Assembly: GCA_963971225.1 (NCBI GenBank)
Contig: OZ020267.1
Location: forward strand, 48,059,993-48,123,992
Source of the DNA: Melieria omissa
Taxonomy: Eukaryota > Arthropoda > Insecta > Diptera > Ulidiidae
DNA: 64,000 nucleotides
Direction of reading: 5' to 3'
Part shown: positions 56,501 to 64,000 of the stretch, piece by piece
Layout of the letters: the number at the start of each line of letters is the position of its first letter
How positions within the stretch are numbered: the first letter of the stretch is position 1
Notes under the pieces: generated by a model
What the model saw: the letters and a program-made list of their open reading frames with translations, nothing else
Told to the model about the DNA's origin: nothing
The model's database searches: none
Made by a program: the position numbers and the translations under genes

Positions 56501-58668
56501 CCCACGCCTTTTGTGATACTCATCAATTATATGCGTTCTAAATTGGCGTGATAATAAGGTTTCAAAGTAGAAAAATATGGAATTTTAAAGTGTTTCTTCT
56601 GATGGCGAAAATTGTACAGATGTTTCGCAAACAAGTTACGAGGTATATGAATATCTTAAGATGAAACATCATACAATACAGCTTAAGCAACAATTTTGCC
56701 GGAATACACAATAGCATCGAAATAGCCATTTGTCAATGATTTACTTAAAAAAACAAAGGCCCTCAAAATATGCAAAGTTTTTTTTTTCTTTTGTGTACAA
56801 GCAAAAAGCAAAAAAATTTTAATTGTTTGAAGGAAAATAGAAACAAACTTTGCATATTTTAAAGCTTTTTGTTTTTTAAGTAAATCATTGAAAAATGGCT
56901 GACAACTTTGAAATTGGCGTGCGCACATTTTTGGCAAATAATTGGCTAAATTGTATTGCGACACATCGGCTTTCATTGCACACCTAACTCGTTAATTGAT
57001 TTACGAAAAATATTTATGTTTTTGACCATCAAATTGCATATTTTCCGACATTCAGGTCCAATTACCGTGGAATTTTAAAACTTATAAATAATTAATTGCA
57101 TCGGAAAAGAAGCCGTGCGGTGTTGCTAATGTAACAAAGTGAAAATCATGTCAACCGGACTATTGGTTTAGAAATTACGATCTAAAATATGAGAAACAGT
57201 TGTGGAAAATCTGAGAAAGTGACACGTTACCTGTATTTCACTTACTAGAGCTGCTACAAAAAATCTGAGGGTAGATTCGAAATTAGCGCACTAAATCTAG
57301 TAAAAACAAACAATAGAAAAGCTTCATGCAATAGAAAAAAGTGTGATTTTGTTGTGCTGTGTTATTAAAGGCTAAAGGTTTGGGTAAATTGTTACTTGTA
57401 CATAGAGTAAGTTCGGATAATGTGATATACCTGTTTGTTTCACGGCGATTCCCGATACACTTTGCCTAAAAATAAACTTTTTTGGTCTCAAACTGCTCAC
57501 TGACGCATTATTTAGTACATCTAAGATTATTAACTCTTTAAGATAAATGGTTTACGAGTTTTTTAATTACAAACCTAAATATCTAATATTGGCGTCTGAT
57601 AAAAGTGGCGGATAATGTGATATACCCGAAGTAGGGTTATTTAACAGACCTATTGGTGTCAAACTTGGTGAAAATACTCCAAATCAAAAATAACTAGACG
57701 TGTTTAAAATTTTTTTCGGAAAGTCACAATCTGACGGCGTAAACCAAGGGTTAAAAATTTTTATCGAGAAACATTATTTCATGGATTTATTCAGATTATT
57801 CCACTTCAAGTATTATAATAAATATATACACATTTCTGTATACAAATAGTAATAATAATAATTGACTGGCACGACAGCTCGATTACGGGACTAAGGCCTA
57901 GCTACCCGCAACCATCCGTGTTGTGCGTGCGAATTTTTTTACAAGGTTGGAAGGGACATACAGTTTTATGCCGATTCCGAACGTCGAGTTGGGAGCTTTT
58001 TCATAGGCAATTTTACTCTCAGAGGTTTGCCGTTTCCTGCTAAGAGGACAGCCGCCGAAAGAAAAATTTTTGTTTTTCTTTTTTTCAGTGTTGCAGTAAC
58101 GGAGCCTTGAACCTGTGTTCGAGCTTCGCTTTTGACTCGCGGCCCAACGCACTAGCCAGCGGCTGCTGTATACAAATAGCACTGCTGTAATGAGTTCGGG
58201 TAATGTAATGTGCTATATCACGTTACCCGAACTTTCGTATATCACATTACCCGAAAATTATTTTTTTGCAAGAAAGATATAAAAAAAGCAATAACAATTT
58301 TGTTAAGGAAAGCTTACCTCGCAAAATCATAATTGATACCACTGATTTACTTTGAATTAAATTTACTGATTAACCTCGAATTTTCTAATATTTTTTTATA
58401 CCTTCTGAAACACTGAATATATAAAAAAGTCTTTCTAATAAAGAAGTAGCCCAATTTTGTATTTTTTATTTTTATAAAATTGCGTATTAGTCAGTGCAAT
58501 TTCATCAGAAGACGCTTTTTTGATATAACTGCTGGTTTTCCAGATATTCAGGAGAATCGAGTGGCGTTATAATTATTAAGCGGACCTTATTCAAGTGGAC
58601 TTCTTTATTTTCAGGTTTTACAGTCATCAAATAAATATTCCGGACTAGATGATGAGGCGTCGGACTAA
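41557..58668 (+). CDS. eIF4B: Translation initiation factor 4B, complete, six coding exons
   Basis: eIF4B is a cytoplasmic RNA-binding cofactor of the eIF4A helicase in cap-dependent initiation. Coding exons: 41557-41569, 49835-51052, 51122-51191, 51355-51393, 55909-56023 and 58615-58668. Together they are 1509 nt, giving 502 residues plus stop, with every phase matching. Exon 1 gives MASS and the first base of Gly (context GGCAAAATGG). Exon 2 continues GKKGKKNKGTVISLQSF. The RRM is at about 80-155 (RNP2 AYLTNLPF, RNP1 RGFGYVEF). An Arg/Gly/Asp-rich region and an acidic/basic helical region follow. The last exons give PKLKKSNVW, TELSKQGRDG, RPLPKYQPNQSGP and the C-terminus VLQSSNKYSGLDDEASD. 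Introns of 8.3, 4.5 and 2.6 kb are transposon-filled. The donor after the 39-nt exon (GTTCGC) is weak but gives the only in-frame join. Confidence 0.93.
42687..42776 (+). repeat. SINE relic
   Basis: CAGGAAATGGCAAACTTGCC, then GGAATCGGCTTAAAATTGTA and GTGCACAAATTCA match the body of the SINE copies; the tRNA-like head and the tail are lost. Confidence 0.5.
42779..43010 (+). mobile_element. Tc1-like terminal fragment
   Basis: TGCAGCTATGGTTAAAATAA, then TAGCAGTGCA is similar to the Tc1-like terminus at 8693. Only one end is seen, and no transposase. Confidence 0.4.
43375..43545 (+). pseudogene. Possible piggyBac transposase N-terminal relic
   Basis: A short frame reads IQEILCERKSDEEFSISESE, DEHIPLVDN, and after a frameshift SNGSDEEKYPNIEL. 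Acidic Ser/Asp/Glu-rich leaders of this kind precede PGBD-type transposases. No catalytic region follows. Confidence 0.35.
43571..44206. mobile_element. pogo/Tigger-like MITE with a nested MITE
   Basis: Ends CAGTCGTGTCTGGGTATAGT and CAGTGGTGTCTGGATATAGT (inward from right), flanked by TA at 43569-43570 and 44207-44208. Subterminal TATAGTGAAC motifs recur. CAG-type ends with TA duplication suggest a pogo/Tigger-like origin. About 385 bp of the interior is another element (43746-44130). Confidence 0.75.
43746..44130. mobile_element. Nested MITE with ATACAATTATAAAGG ends
   Basis: Inverted ends ATACAATTATAAAGGTAGTG with TATTCC, flanked by CATG on both sides, interrupt the pogo-like element. A related end is at 12675-12800. 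Superfamily not assigned. Confidence 0.7.
44633..44923. mobile_element. piggyBac-like ends (family F)
   Basis: Inward from TTAA (44920-44923): CCCTTATGTGTGTGATGG with palindrome GGGTACTCGGGTACCC (44887-44902) centred 24.5 bp from the end. A second end in the same orientation (CCCTTACCCGTGTGCTGG, with the GGGGTACCCGGGTGCCCC palindrome) finishes at 44730, where TTAA has become TGTA. A TTAA plus CCTTAGAAAG at 44629 may be the left end, but it does not pair well. Confidence 0.5.
44930..46420. other. eIF4B intron stretch without recognised element
   Basis: It contains a 129-codon open frame at 45384-45773 with no recognised motif. The rest is AT-rich. Confidence 0.45.
46424..46685. mobile_element. 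TTAA-type MITE (family I)
   Basis: Ends CCGTTTGACTGCTGAGG (left) and CCGTTTGGATGCTGACGG (inward from right), flanked by TTTA (decayed) and TTAA (46686-46689). No central palindrome at the usual place. 262 bp, no coding capacity. Confidence 0.5.
46855..47769 (+). repeat. GGGCGTGGC-type repeat array
   Basis: Degenerate units contain GGTGCCACGCCCCC, TTGTCCAACGCCCA, TACCAGTAGAATGA and TTCGAAGATATTC, the same motifs and order as at 60370-61600. Later parts carry GTGGGCGTGGCA. It ends at a SINE insertion with a clear target duplication. Confidence 0.7.
47781..48113 (-). repeat. tRNA-derived SINE, copy 3
   Basis: A full-length minus-strand copy flanked by the perfect 11-bp duplication CAACCACGTAA (47770-47780, 48114-48124). 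The A box (TGGCTCAGTTGGTTAGTGCG) and B box (GCAAGTTCGAATTCTGC) are intact. Very similar to copy 2. Confidence 0.92.
48904..49629. mobile_element. TTAA-flanked TIR element (family G)
   Basis: 718 bp between TTAA at 48904-48907 and 49626-49629, with perfect 20-bp ends GGCAGGTTCTCACCTTGTGG. No transposase frame. Unlike families A-F it lacks the subterminal palindrome, so it may belong to another TTAA-targeting superfamily. It ends about 205 bp before eIF4B exon 2. Confidence 0.85.
51540..53000 (-). mobile_element. RTE-like non-LTR retrotransposon, endonuclease plus start of RT
   Basis: Minus strand, inside an eIF4B intron. From about 52995 a frame encodes an exonuclease-endonuclease-phosphatase domain: DITVIQEMRW (catalytic Glu), LICAHIPTEEKDD, SLHATTLENGLRLIDFA, CNQIDHIVIDGR and the terminal NSDHYLV with the catalytic Asp-His. 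A second frame (52036-51599) carries the connector (ARKFFKKVKRLMEGF) and IQRLKNNKSAGPDELPAELF, the first RT block. The rest of RT is absent and the frames are shifted relative to each other. Same family as 6430-7290. Confidence 0.85.
53001..55020. other. eIF4B intron stretch, little recognised
   Basis: The first few hundred bases (to about 53350) may be the 5' part of the RTE-like copy, but no motif fixes the boundary. The rest is AT-rich and holds no assigned feature. Confidence 0.4.
55029..55070. mobile_element. Possible piggyBac-like end
   Basis: Inward from TTAA (55067-55070): CACTAGAAAGACC, similar to family E (CACTAGAATGCCC), and the near-palindrome CATTATACGTGTAATG (55029-55044) centred 29.5 bp inside. 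The other end was not found. Confidence 0.35.
55177..55744 (+). mobile_element. Internally deleted mariner element
   Basis: 568 bp between TA at 55175-55176 and 55745-55746. Inverted ends of about 30 bp start CACTATGATCATTAAGTACC (left) and CACTATGATCAATAAGTACC (inward from right). It keeps the 5' untranslated part fused to the last third of the transposase. No N-terminal half, so it is non-autonomous. Confidence 0.92.
55360..55681 (+). pseudogene. mariner transposase C-terminal part
   Basis: The frame encodes ILHHDNAPSHKAHIIRDYL, then YSPDMAPCDFFLFSRLKLPL and ends near LDGLILKGIQ. The second and third catalytic Asp residues (HHD and APCD, 34 residues between) are both present. The first Asp and the DNA-binding domain are deleted. 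Confidence 0.88.
56285..57350. mobile_element. Element with long inverted arms (foldback-like)
   Basis: The left arm (56290-56530), read in reverse complement, and the right arm (56960-57340) both carry the sequence seen at 19990-20400: CATGCAACAGACAT, TTTTCCACGC, GAAGCCGTGCG and TCAACCGG-type motifs. The core (56600-56940) also has an internal inverted repeat of ATATGCAAAGTTT. No transposase. It lies in the last eIF4B intron. Confidence 0.55.
57408..58255. mobile_element. Repeat with TTCGGGTAATGTGATATA ends, split by a SINE
   Basis: AGTTCGGATAATGTGATATA (57411), GGCGGATAATGTGATATACC (57604), a palindromic CGGGTAATG...CATTACCCG-type pair at 58194-58235, and TATATCACATTACCCGAAA (58238) are repeated end-like motifs. 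A single related motif is at 32665. Exact ends and class are unresolved. Confidence 0.5.
57850..58165 (-). repeat. tRNA-derived SINE, copy 4
   Basis: Minus-strand copy flanked by the perfect 14-bp duplication CTGTATACAAATAG (57836-57849, 58166-58179). Tail ATT repeats, body GCTCCCAACTCGACG, head CAGCCGCTGGCTAGTGCG. More similar to copy 1 than to copies 2 and 3, so there are two subfamilies. Confidence 0.9.
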
Positions 58669-58744
58669 AGCGTTGATGTTTGAGCTGAACTGCAACAAGA
58701 ATACGGCAAAATAGATGAATTCCCATTATATTATAATTCAAAGT

Positions 58745-58750
58745 AATAAA
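58745..58750 (+). promoter_or_regulatory. eIF4B: eIF4B polyadenylation signal
   Basis: AATAAA lies 77 bp after the stop codon in the sixth coding exon. Confidence 0.75.
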
Positions 58751-59079
58751 ACACACGATAAACCATTGTATTCGTTTATTATATACAATAAACTAATTTA
58801 TAATCAGAACTAGCTACTTTGTCAGTGCATGACATGGCGCTTACGCTACAGTTGTTGTATAGTTTTGGTCCTATTTTCGGCACCATGATAATTTAAAGCG
58901 TAAAATATGTGTCGAACAGGTGAAAAAACAATTTGTGAAACGTTGTGATTTTTTTTAATTAATTTAAAATATCTAGAGATTTTTGACAAAGTTCAGAAAA
59001 TTATTGGTAAGTAGATAAAAGTGTTCTTAATCCAAAGGCGTTTTTACCAAAAGTGTTATAATAGTGAAAGGTTACAAAA

Positions 59080-59965
59080 AACCCTTCTTATCATTTCCTG
59101 CCTACAGGCGGACCTGCCAGGCTACGCAACATTTTACGATCTTTGTTGCTCATATTGGCCTTTCATATACCGCGACGAAGAAGTAATCAACTGTCAAATT
59201 TATCTGATGGAGAAATTGCTGAATTAATGAAAGGCATGAATTCTGACCTTGAGTCTGATGAATAGTCAAATGGGGATTTTAGCGATGATGACAACGATGA
59301 TAGGGATAATAGTCCTTTGGCCCCAAATATTGATATATGAAATAGATCAATATATTGCGGTAGATAGCATGCCATCTGTCGATTTCCTCTGGAATGTGGT
59401 GGACGAAGGTTGGAATATCAGTAACCTAAGCCATATATCTTCAGTAGTTACTTCACCTTTAGTCATTCATCAGCAACTACAACCAACTGTGCCTGAAAAA
59501 CCCCACGCAGATGAACAAACTTCAAAAATTCGATATTTGATAACTAAACTGGCAAAACGGCCTCGATCGCTATTGCCATCGCAAGAAGAAGGCCCATTTT
59601 TTTTAATCTCATGATGGTGGTTTTGTCGGAAATATAGCTGAAATTGATTCAAAGTTTCTTGATATGGCATTGGTGAATGCGTATCTACTGCATCAACGTA
59701 TTCATGGGACGACCATTTTCTAACTTTATAAATTTCGCAGAGAAGTAGCGTCTGTCCTTTGTCAGAAACTGCAGGACAACGTAAACTATCAGGTAGGCCG
59801 TCCAAAAATATTTCAAACGACCGGTCACCGCCACCAAAGAGGACTGCCTTCGGATGTGCGCTTTGGCGGATATAACCATTTATCCGATTTTTTGGATCGT
59901 AAGGATAAACGAATGTGCAAAACCCTGGGCGCAAATTGGAAACCCAAGGAATTTGCACGAAATGT
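59080..59965 (+). pseudogene. piggyBac-type transposase pseudogene, internally deleted
   Basis: Plus strand. A frame from about 59183 reads SNLSDGEIAELMKGMNSDLE, SDE, stop, SNGDFSDDDNDDRDNSPL, the acidic leader of a PGBD transposase. After a gap without similarity, a frame from about 59655 reads DMALVNAYLLHQRIHGTT and YKFRREVASVLCQKLQD, then GRPKIFQTTGHRHQRGLPSD, the C-terminal block. The DDD catalytic domain between them is deleted, and stops occur. It is a possible relic of the source that moved the TTAA elements in this window. Confidence 0.65.
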
Positions 59966-60634
59966 AAACTGAACTTATGCTTTACGCCAACATGAAACTG
60001 TTTCCGTAGTTTTCACAGTACACAATATTGTGTTACATTACCAAAAATGAAAATATATCTTATGTAAACTATAATTTTCCAGAAAATAACATTTCAACGG
60101 CTGACTTTTCTCTTTACGCTTTTTAATTCGTTGTCTCGTAATAAACCAAATTTAAAACAACGTCAGGCCGGCCGAATGTAATGACAGCTGTGAACTGGTT
60201 TGGCACCACTGGAGTTGGGAAAAATGCATTCCTGGGCTTCGGTGGTGGCGTGGGAAAAAATTTAGCAACAGCGGAGATAGGCGGTGGTGAAATTGGAGTT
60301 GTAACGAGAAATTAAGTAAAAAGTTTAAGTTTATATTGTCTACATTAAATAAAAAGTCCAACTTTATAGTATACTAGTAGGGCCCTGCGGCTTTGCACGC
60401 AAGCTTGAACTCAATGGGCCCAATAAATCAAGTTTCTTCATACTACACTCTATGGGCGATGCCACGCCTTTTTATGAAATGCCCTCTCCATTCCTCCAGC
60501 CGAAGGGTGTGACCCGGTTTCATTGATATGCGACTTTAAGTTCCAAAGTTACGCGGAAAATTTCAGTCGCAAAAAATATGCCGCGTCTCTTGTCAACGCT
60601 CATACAATTTTGCCAGTAGAATGAGACATCTATA

Positions 60635-60942
60635 GCGGCCTTAAGACGGTCGCACATGTCCGCAATCATGTGCGGCGCGACGAGAAGAATGACCGATCTG
60701 TGACAATCCCGAACTGTGAAAAGTAAAAGGTGAAGAATATAAAAATAAAAATTAAAAGAAACGCAGCATAGAGGTGCTTTTATGCAATTTTAAAGAAATT
60801 GATGCGAAAGCGCATACCATGTTGCTTCGTTGGCAGCAGCGGGACAACTGAAGTGTGCGCACATGTTTGACCGTGTAAACGCTCATCGCACATTTCCCCC
60901 ATCGCACATGATTGCAAACATGTGCGACCGTCTAAAGGCCGC
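60635..60942. mobile_element. MITE, same family as 35363-35790
   Basis: 308 bp with ends GCGGCCTTAAGACGGTCGCA and GCGGCCTTTAGACGGTCGCA (inward from right), extended to about 40 bp through GCAATCATGTGCG. It interrupts a GGGCGTGGC-type unit. The GTGCGAC motif resembles the Harbinger ends at 29284. Confidence 0.8.
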
Positions 60943-61601
60943 TTATGGAACGATGGTATACACAACTTCAAAGCTTTCTAACTTATTGTTCCAAAGATAT
61001 TCCACATTAAAAATTTGGGTTCTATGGGCGGTGCCATGCCCCTAGTCCAATACCCACCCTACTCTCCATGTTGAAGGGCACGTCGAAATCGTATGTGCCA
61101 AATATCTTGATGTGTGATTTGCAGTTCCAAAGTTATTGAAAACAATAGGGTCGCTTAAAAAGTGCCACGCCCCTTGTCCAACGCCCATACAATTTAACCA
61201 CTTGAACGACACGTCTAAGCCATGATGCTATATCAAATTTCAATGGCGGCTGACTTATAATTCCGAAGATATTTCATATTAAAAACTTCGGTTGTATGGG
61301 CAGTGCCAGGCCCCTCGTCCGACACCCACCCCATTCCCCATGTCGAAGGGCACATCTAAATCGTAAGTTTGTGTCAAATCTCTCTTAGTTCCAAAGTTAT
61401 TCAAAACATTTGAACGCCCCTTGTCCAACGCTCACAAAGTTTTACCAGTGAAACGGCACATCTAAACGGTGGCCCCGCACCAAATTTTAATGCTGCCCGA
61501 TTTCTTATTCCGAAGATATTACATATTGAAAATTTAAGTTGTATGGACGGTGCCAGGCTCCTTGTCAAAAAGCCACCCCATTACCCCTATCGAATCGCTA
61601 A

Positions 61602-62091
61602 GAGCCTATTTACACGAAGGCTTTTTCCCCTGCGTTTTTTGCAACTCTCTTTTGAAGTTGCTGCGTAAATCTTCATGCATTTACATGAAGACTTTTTACT
61701 TGCAACTTTGCTTGGCTTTTTTGACGTTTAAGCGGCCAATCTTCTTTCATTCACATTTTCGCGTAGTTTTTGATATTCTCATTACTAAAAGAAAAATGGA
61801 TTTAAACAAAGAAGAATTTATTGAAAATATTTTAGAAGTCACTGAAATAGCTATTAACTGCTCAAATTTAAATAATAGGGAAGATGTAAATATAATTGTT
61901 AGCAAAGCGTCCGGCCGGTTTGAAATTTGAAGAAAAGTGCGAAAAAGAGCAAAGCAAATGTCAAAAAAACCCCTGGAATTCGCTGACCGTGCGTGTTTGC
62001 CTACCCCGCTGACTTCTCACCACTTCTCGCCCACAAACTCGTCACGCATGACTTTTAACGCAGGGGGAAAAGCCCTCGTGTAAATAGGCTC
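61602..62091. mobile_element. TIR element with TAA target duplication, uninterrupted copy
   Basis: 490 bp, ends GAGCCTATTTACACGAAGGC (left) and GAGCCTATTTACACGAGGGC (inward from right), flanked by TAA at 61599-61601 and 62092-62094. It carries a 44-codon frame starting MDLNKEEFIENILEVTEIAI at 61797. The 3-bp duplication suggests PIF/Harbinger. The copy at 40319-41307 is the same element with an insertion. Confidence 0.85.
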
Positions 62092-62649
62092 TAAGTCGTT
62101 TGACACCCATATTGCTATGACAAATATACCATGGCTAATTTGTTATTATAGTGGGCGTGGCGAAAAGGCATATCAGGTGGGCGTTGTCAATCTTATATAT
62201 CCTATGTTAACATCAACAAAACACGGAATCATTTGGTATTAATTCTGATTTACCAACATGAACGGTAGCTTCGTTTTGTTAATTTAGTTGGCGCGGAAAG
62301 TGGGCGTTGCCGATTATATTATAGCCTATGTTTGCCGCAATGACACGCTGAATCGTTTAATACCTATAATGTCTCACAAAAGCTTACCATAGATAAGTTT
62401 TGTTACCATAGTGGGCGTAAGAAGGGGGCGTGGTCAATCTCATATAGCCTATGTACCATTCCCCCGCGTAAACAATTTTTGGTGCTTATTTAATCTAAAT
62501 CGGTTCGGTGGTTTTGCCTAATTGTGGCTCAAAAAAGCAACGTCACACTTGTTTTTATATAATAGTATAGATGTGGACGACAGAAACAAAGCAAACTCCG
62601 GACTTGACAAAACGTTTAATTTATTTGAATATTTGAAAATCGGTGTGCC

Positions 62650-64000
62650 TTCCTTCGGCTCTTGTTAACGACTGCCGAAAAGGACAGACAACCACGCAGG
62701 GTTGTATTTTGGTACCGGTGCTGCCAAACCCGCGCAGCGACATCCCACCACCCGGTGAATCATTCCGGGGATTCACCAATGCTCGTCAAGGCGGCTAGCT
62801 TTTTGGTTGGACGACGAAGCACTCCGTGTTTGGTGCGTATCTCGGCGGTCCACACTTGCCCATCTTTTGCGGTGACCACAGCAGTAATAACACCCTTCTG
62901 CCACTGCCTCCGTGGAAGAGTGGGGTCACATATTAGGACCAGCTGTCCAGGTTTCAGCGACGCCGTTTCGGCTCGCCATTTTGATCTGCGGAGTAATTGC
63001 GGCAGATATCACCGTCCATCTCTTCCACAGTCGGTCCTTCAAATTTCGTGCAATGCGCCATTGTTTTCTTACACATATTTTCTCTCCTTCCGGACTCGGT
63101 GTTTGCGTCGAATTGAGACAGCCAACCAAGAAATGGTTCGGCGTCAGCGGTTCCTCTTGTTGTGGCAGCAATGGTAGGTCGGTCAGTGGACGGCTGTTCA
63201 CCACGTTTTCTGCTTCAATCAAAACACTCATGAAGGTCTCCAGGCGTGGAGCGTCGTCTTTCAAAACACGTGTTGCAGTAGGCGCTTCTGCGACCGGGTC
63301 CGCTGGACAGTTGAATACCCATTGGATGTTGTCCCGTGAAAGCTCGCTGTCGATTCTGTTGAAGTCAAACAGCCGCTGCTACTCTTTCAGCACCTTTTGA
63401 GTGCCCAGGAAGTTCGTCCCATTGTCGCTACGGATTCGTATGGGCACGCCCCGACGATTGACGAAATTGCGTAGACAAAGCAAGAAGGTGTCGGTGGACA
63501 GATCAGTTGCGACTTCTAAATGTATGGCTCGAGTTGTTAGGTATGTGAATAGCGCCACCCAGCGCTTTTCTCTCCTGCGCCCGATCGAAACGGCAAAAGA
63601 AACACAGTAGTCCACTCCAGCATAGGAGAACGGGCGAACGAATGGAGTCAAGCGGTCAATCGGCAATTGGCCCAGCAGTGGCATGACGGGCTTGGCCCTG
63701 TAATAGATGCAAACTGTACATTTTGTTTCGACAGACTTCAATAAACTTCGAGCATTGGGAAACTTTGGCGTAGCTCATTTATTACTAGACTATCATTCTG
63801 ATGATGTCTTCGGCGATGGTACTGGTCCATGACAAGTCGTGTCACGTGATGACCTTGTGGCAGGATTACCGGACGTCGTGCGGACATAGGCAGGCAAGAA
63901 GCGGCATCGATCCTACCATTGACTTTGAGCAGGCGATCGCTGTCAATGAACGGCGTCAGTTGAAACAGGCTGCTAGACTTAGGCAAACATCGGTTGGCAC
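62650..64000 (-). pseudogene. BEL/Pao retrotransposon pol fragment (integrase region)
   Basis: Minus strand, running off the right edge. From 63986: SDRLLKVNGRIDAASCLP, RRPVILPQGHHVTRLV, HRRRHHQNDSLVINELRQ, then CTVCIYYRA, FSYAGVDYC (first catalytic Asp), FVNRRGVPIRIRSDNGTNF (second Asp), a stop at 63377-63379, NRIDSELSRDNIQWVFNCPA, and VNSRPLTDLPLLPQQ ending in the C-terminal TKHGVLRRPTKKL. The box that should carry the catalytic Glu after NCPADP is missing, and frames shift between blocks. No LTR was recognised on the left side. Confidence 0.85.

Larger units (their letters stand above)
60370..62570 (+). repeat. GGGCGTGGC-type repeat, long copy with two nested MITEs
   Basis: It starts near ACTAGTAGGGCCCTGCGGCT and ends near TATAATAGTATAGAT. 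The left two-thirds are degenerate units of about 250 bp, each with TGTATGGGCGGTGCCACGCC, TTGTCCAACGCCCA, GTTCCAAAGTTATT and TTCCGAAGATATT. The right part carries AGTGGGCGTGGC and ATAGCCTATGT repeats. No coding frame. Partial copies are at 32160-32555 and 46855-47769. Class unknown. Confidence 0.65.

Noticed and set aside
59470..59958. 162-codon minus-strand open frame
   Set aside because: The plus strand of the same DNA encodes recognisable piggyBac C-terminal blocks, so this is a shadow.

Overview
The window is eukaryotic and almost certainly from a higher fly (Diptera, Brachycera; a tephritid-like or other acalyptrate genome is a guess). The support is short GT-AG introns, a calreticulin ending in HDEL, DREF-type TATCGATA boxes upstream of housekeeping genes, and the mix of Tc1/mariner, piggyBac, PIF/Harbinger, LOA/I-like, RTE-like, Gypsy and BEL/Pao elements. 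The sequence is AT-rich, gene-poor and densely filled with nested transposons, like pericentromeric or heterochromatin-edge DNA.

Host genes. (1) 1709-2825, plus: the last two coding exons of calreticulin; the 5' exons lie before the window. (2) 7882-12341, minus: a complete two-exon gene for the small zinc-ribbon elongation factor ELOF1 (82 aa), split by a 4.2-kb transposon-filled intron. (3) 31362 to about 35243, minus: complete ribosomal protein L15 (204 aa). (4) 41557-58668, plus: complete translation initiation factor eIF4B (502 aa) in six coding exons. These include a 13-nt first coding exon and a 39-nt micro-exon, and all splice phases agree. To my knowledge RpL15 and eIF4B both lie in proximal 3L heterochromatin in D. 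melanogaster, so this may be the equivalent neighbourhood.

Mobile DNA fills the rest. The most complete element is a 5.9-kb Gypsy-type retrotransposon (23130-29047). Its two 427-bp LTRs look identical, it has an ATAC target duplication, intact gag and pol, a SAP-like domain at the start of Gag and a tRNA-Leu-type primer site. It sits inside an older TTAA-flanked piggyBac-like element (21565-29234). There is a related solo LTR (37443-37886) and an old fragment (5605-6025). Other retroelements are three pieces of one LOA/I-like non-LTR family (9463-10933, 14955-17990, 36906-37434), two RTE-like copies (6430-7290, 51540-53000), a BEL/Pao pol fragment running off the right edge, and four copies of a tRNA-derived SINE with an ATT-repeat tail. 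DNA transposons include Tc1/mariner pieces, a 568-bp deleted mariner, a Harbinger transposase fragment, a broken piggyBac transposase and many MITEs.

The main pattern found is in the TTAA-flanked elements. Across families with unrelated end sequences, a family-specific palindrome is centred about 24 bp inside one end. In the three best-preserved copies a second one is centred about 50-53 bp inside the other end. This is the asymmetric 13-bp TIR plus 19-bp inner repeat layout known from piggyBac. Several nested insertions can be read precisely because a second copy in the same window shows the empty site.
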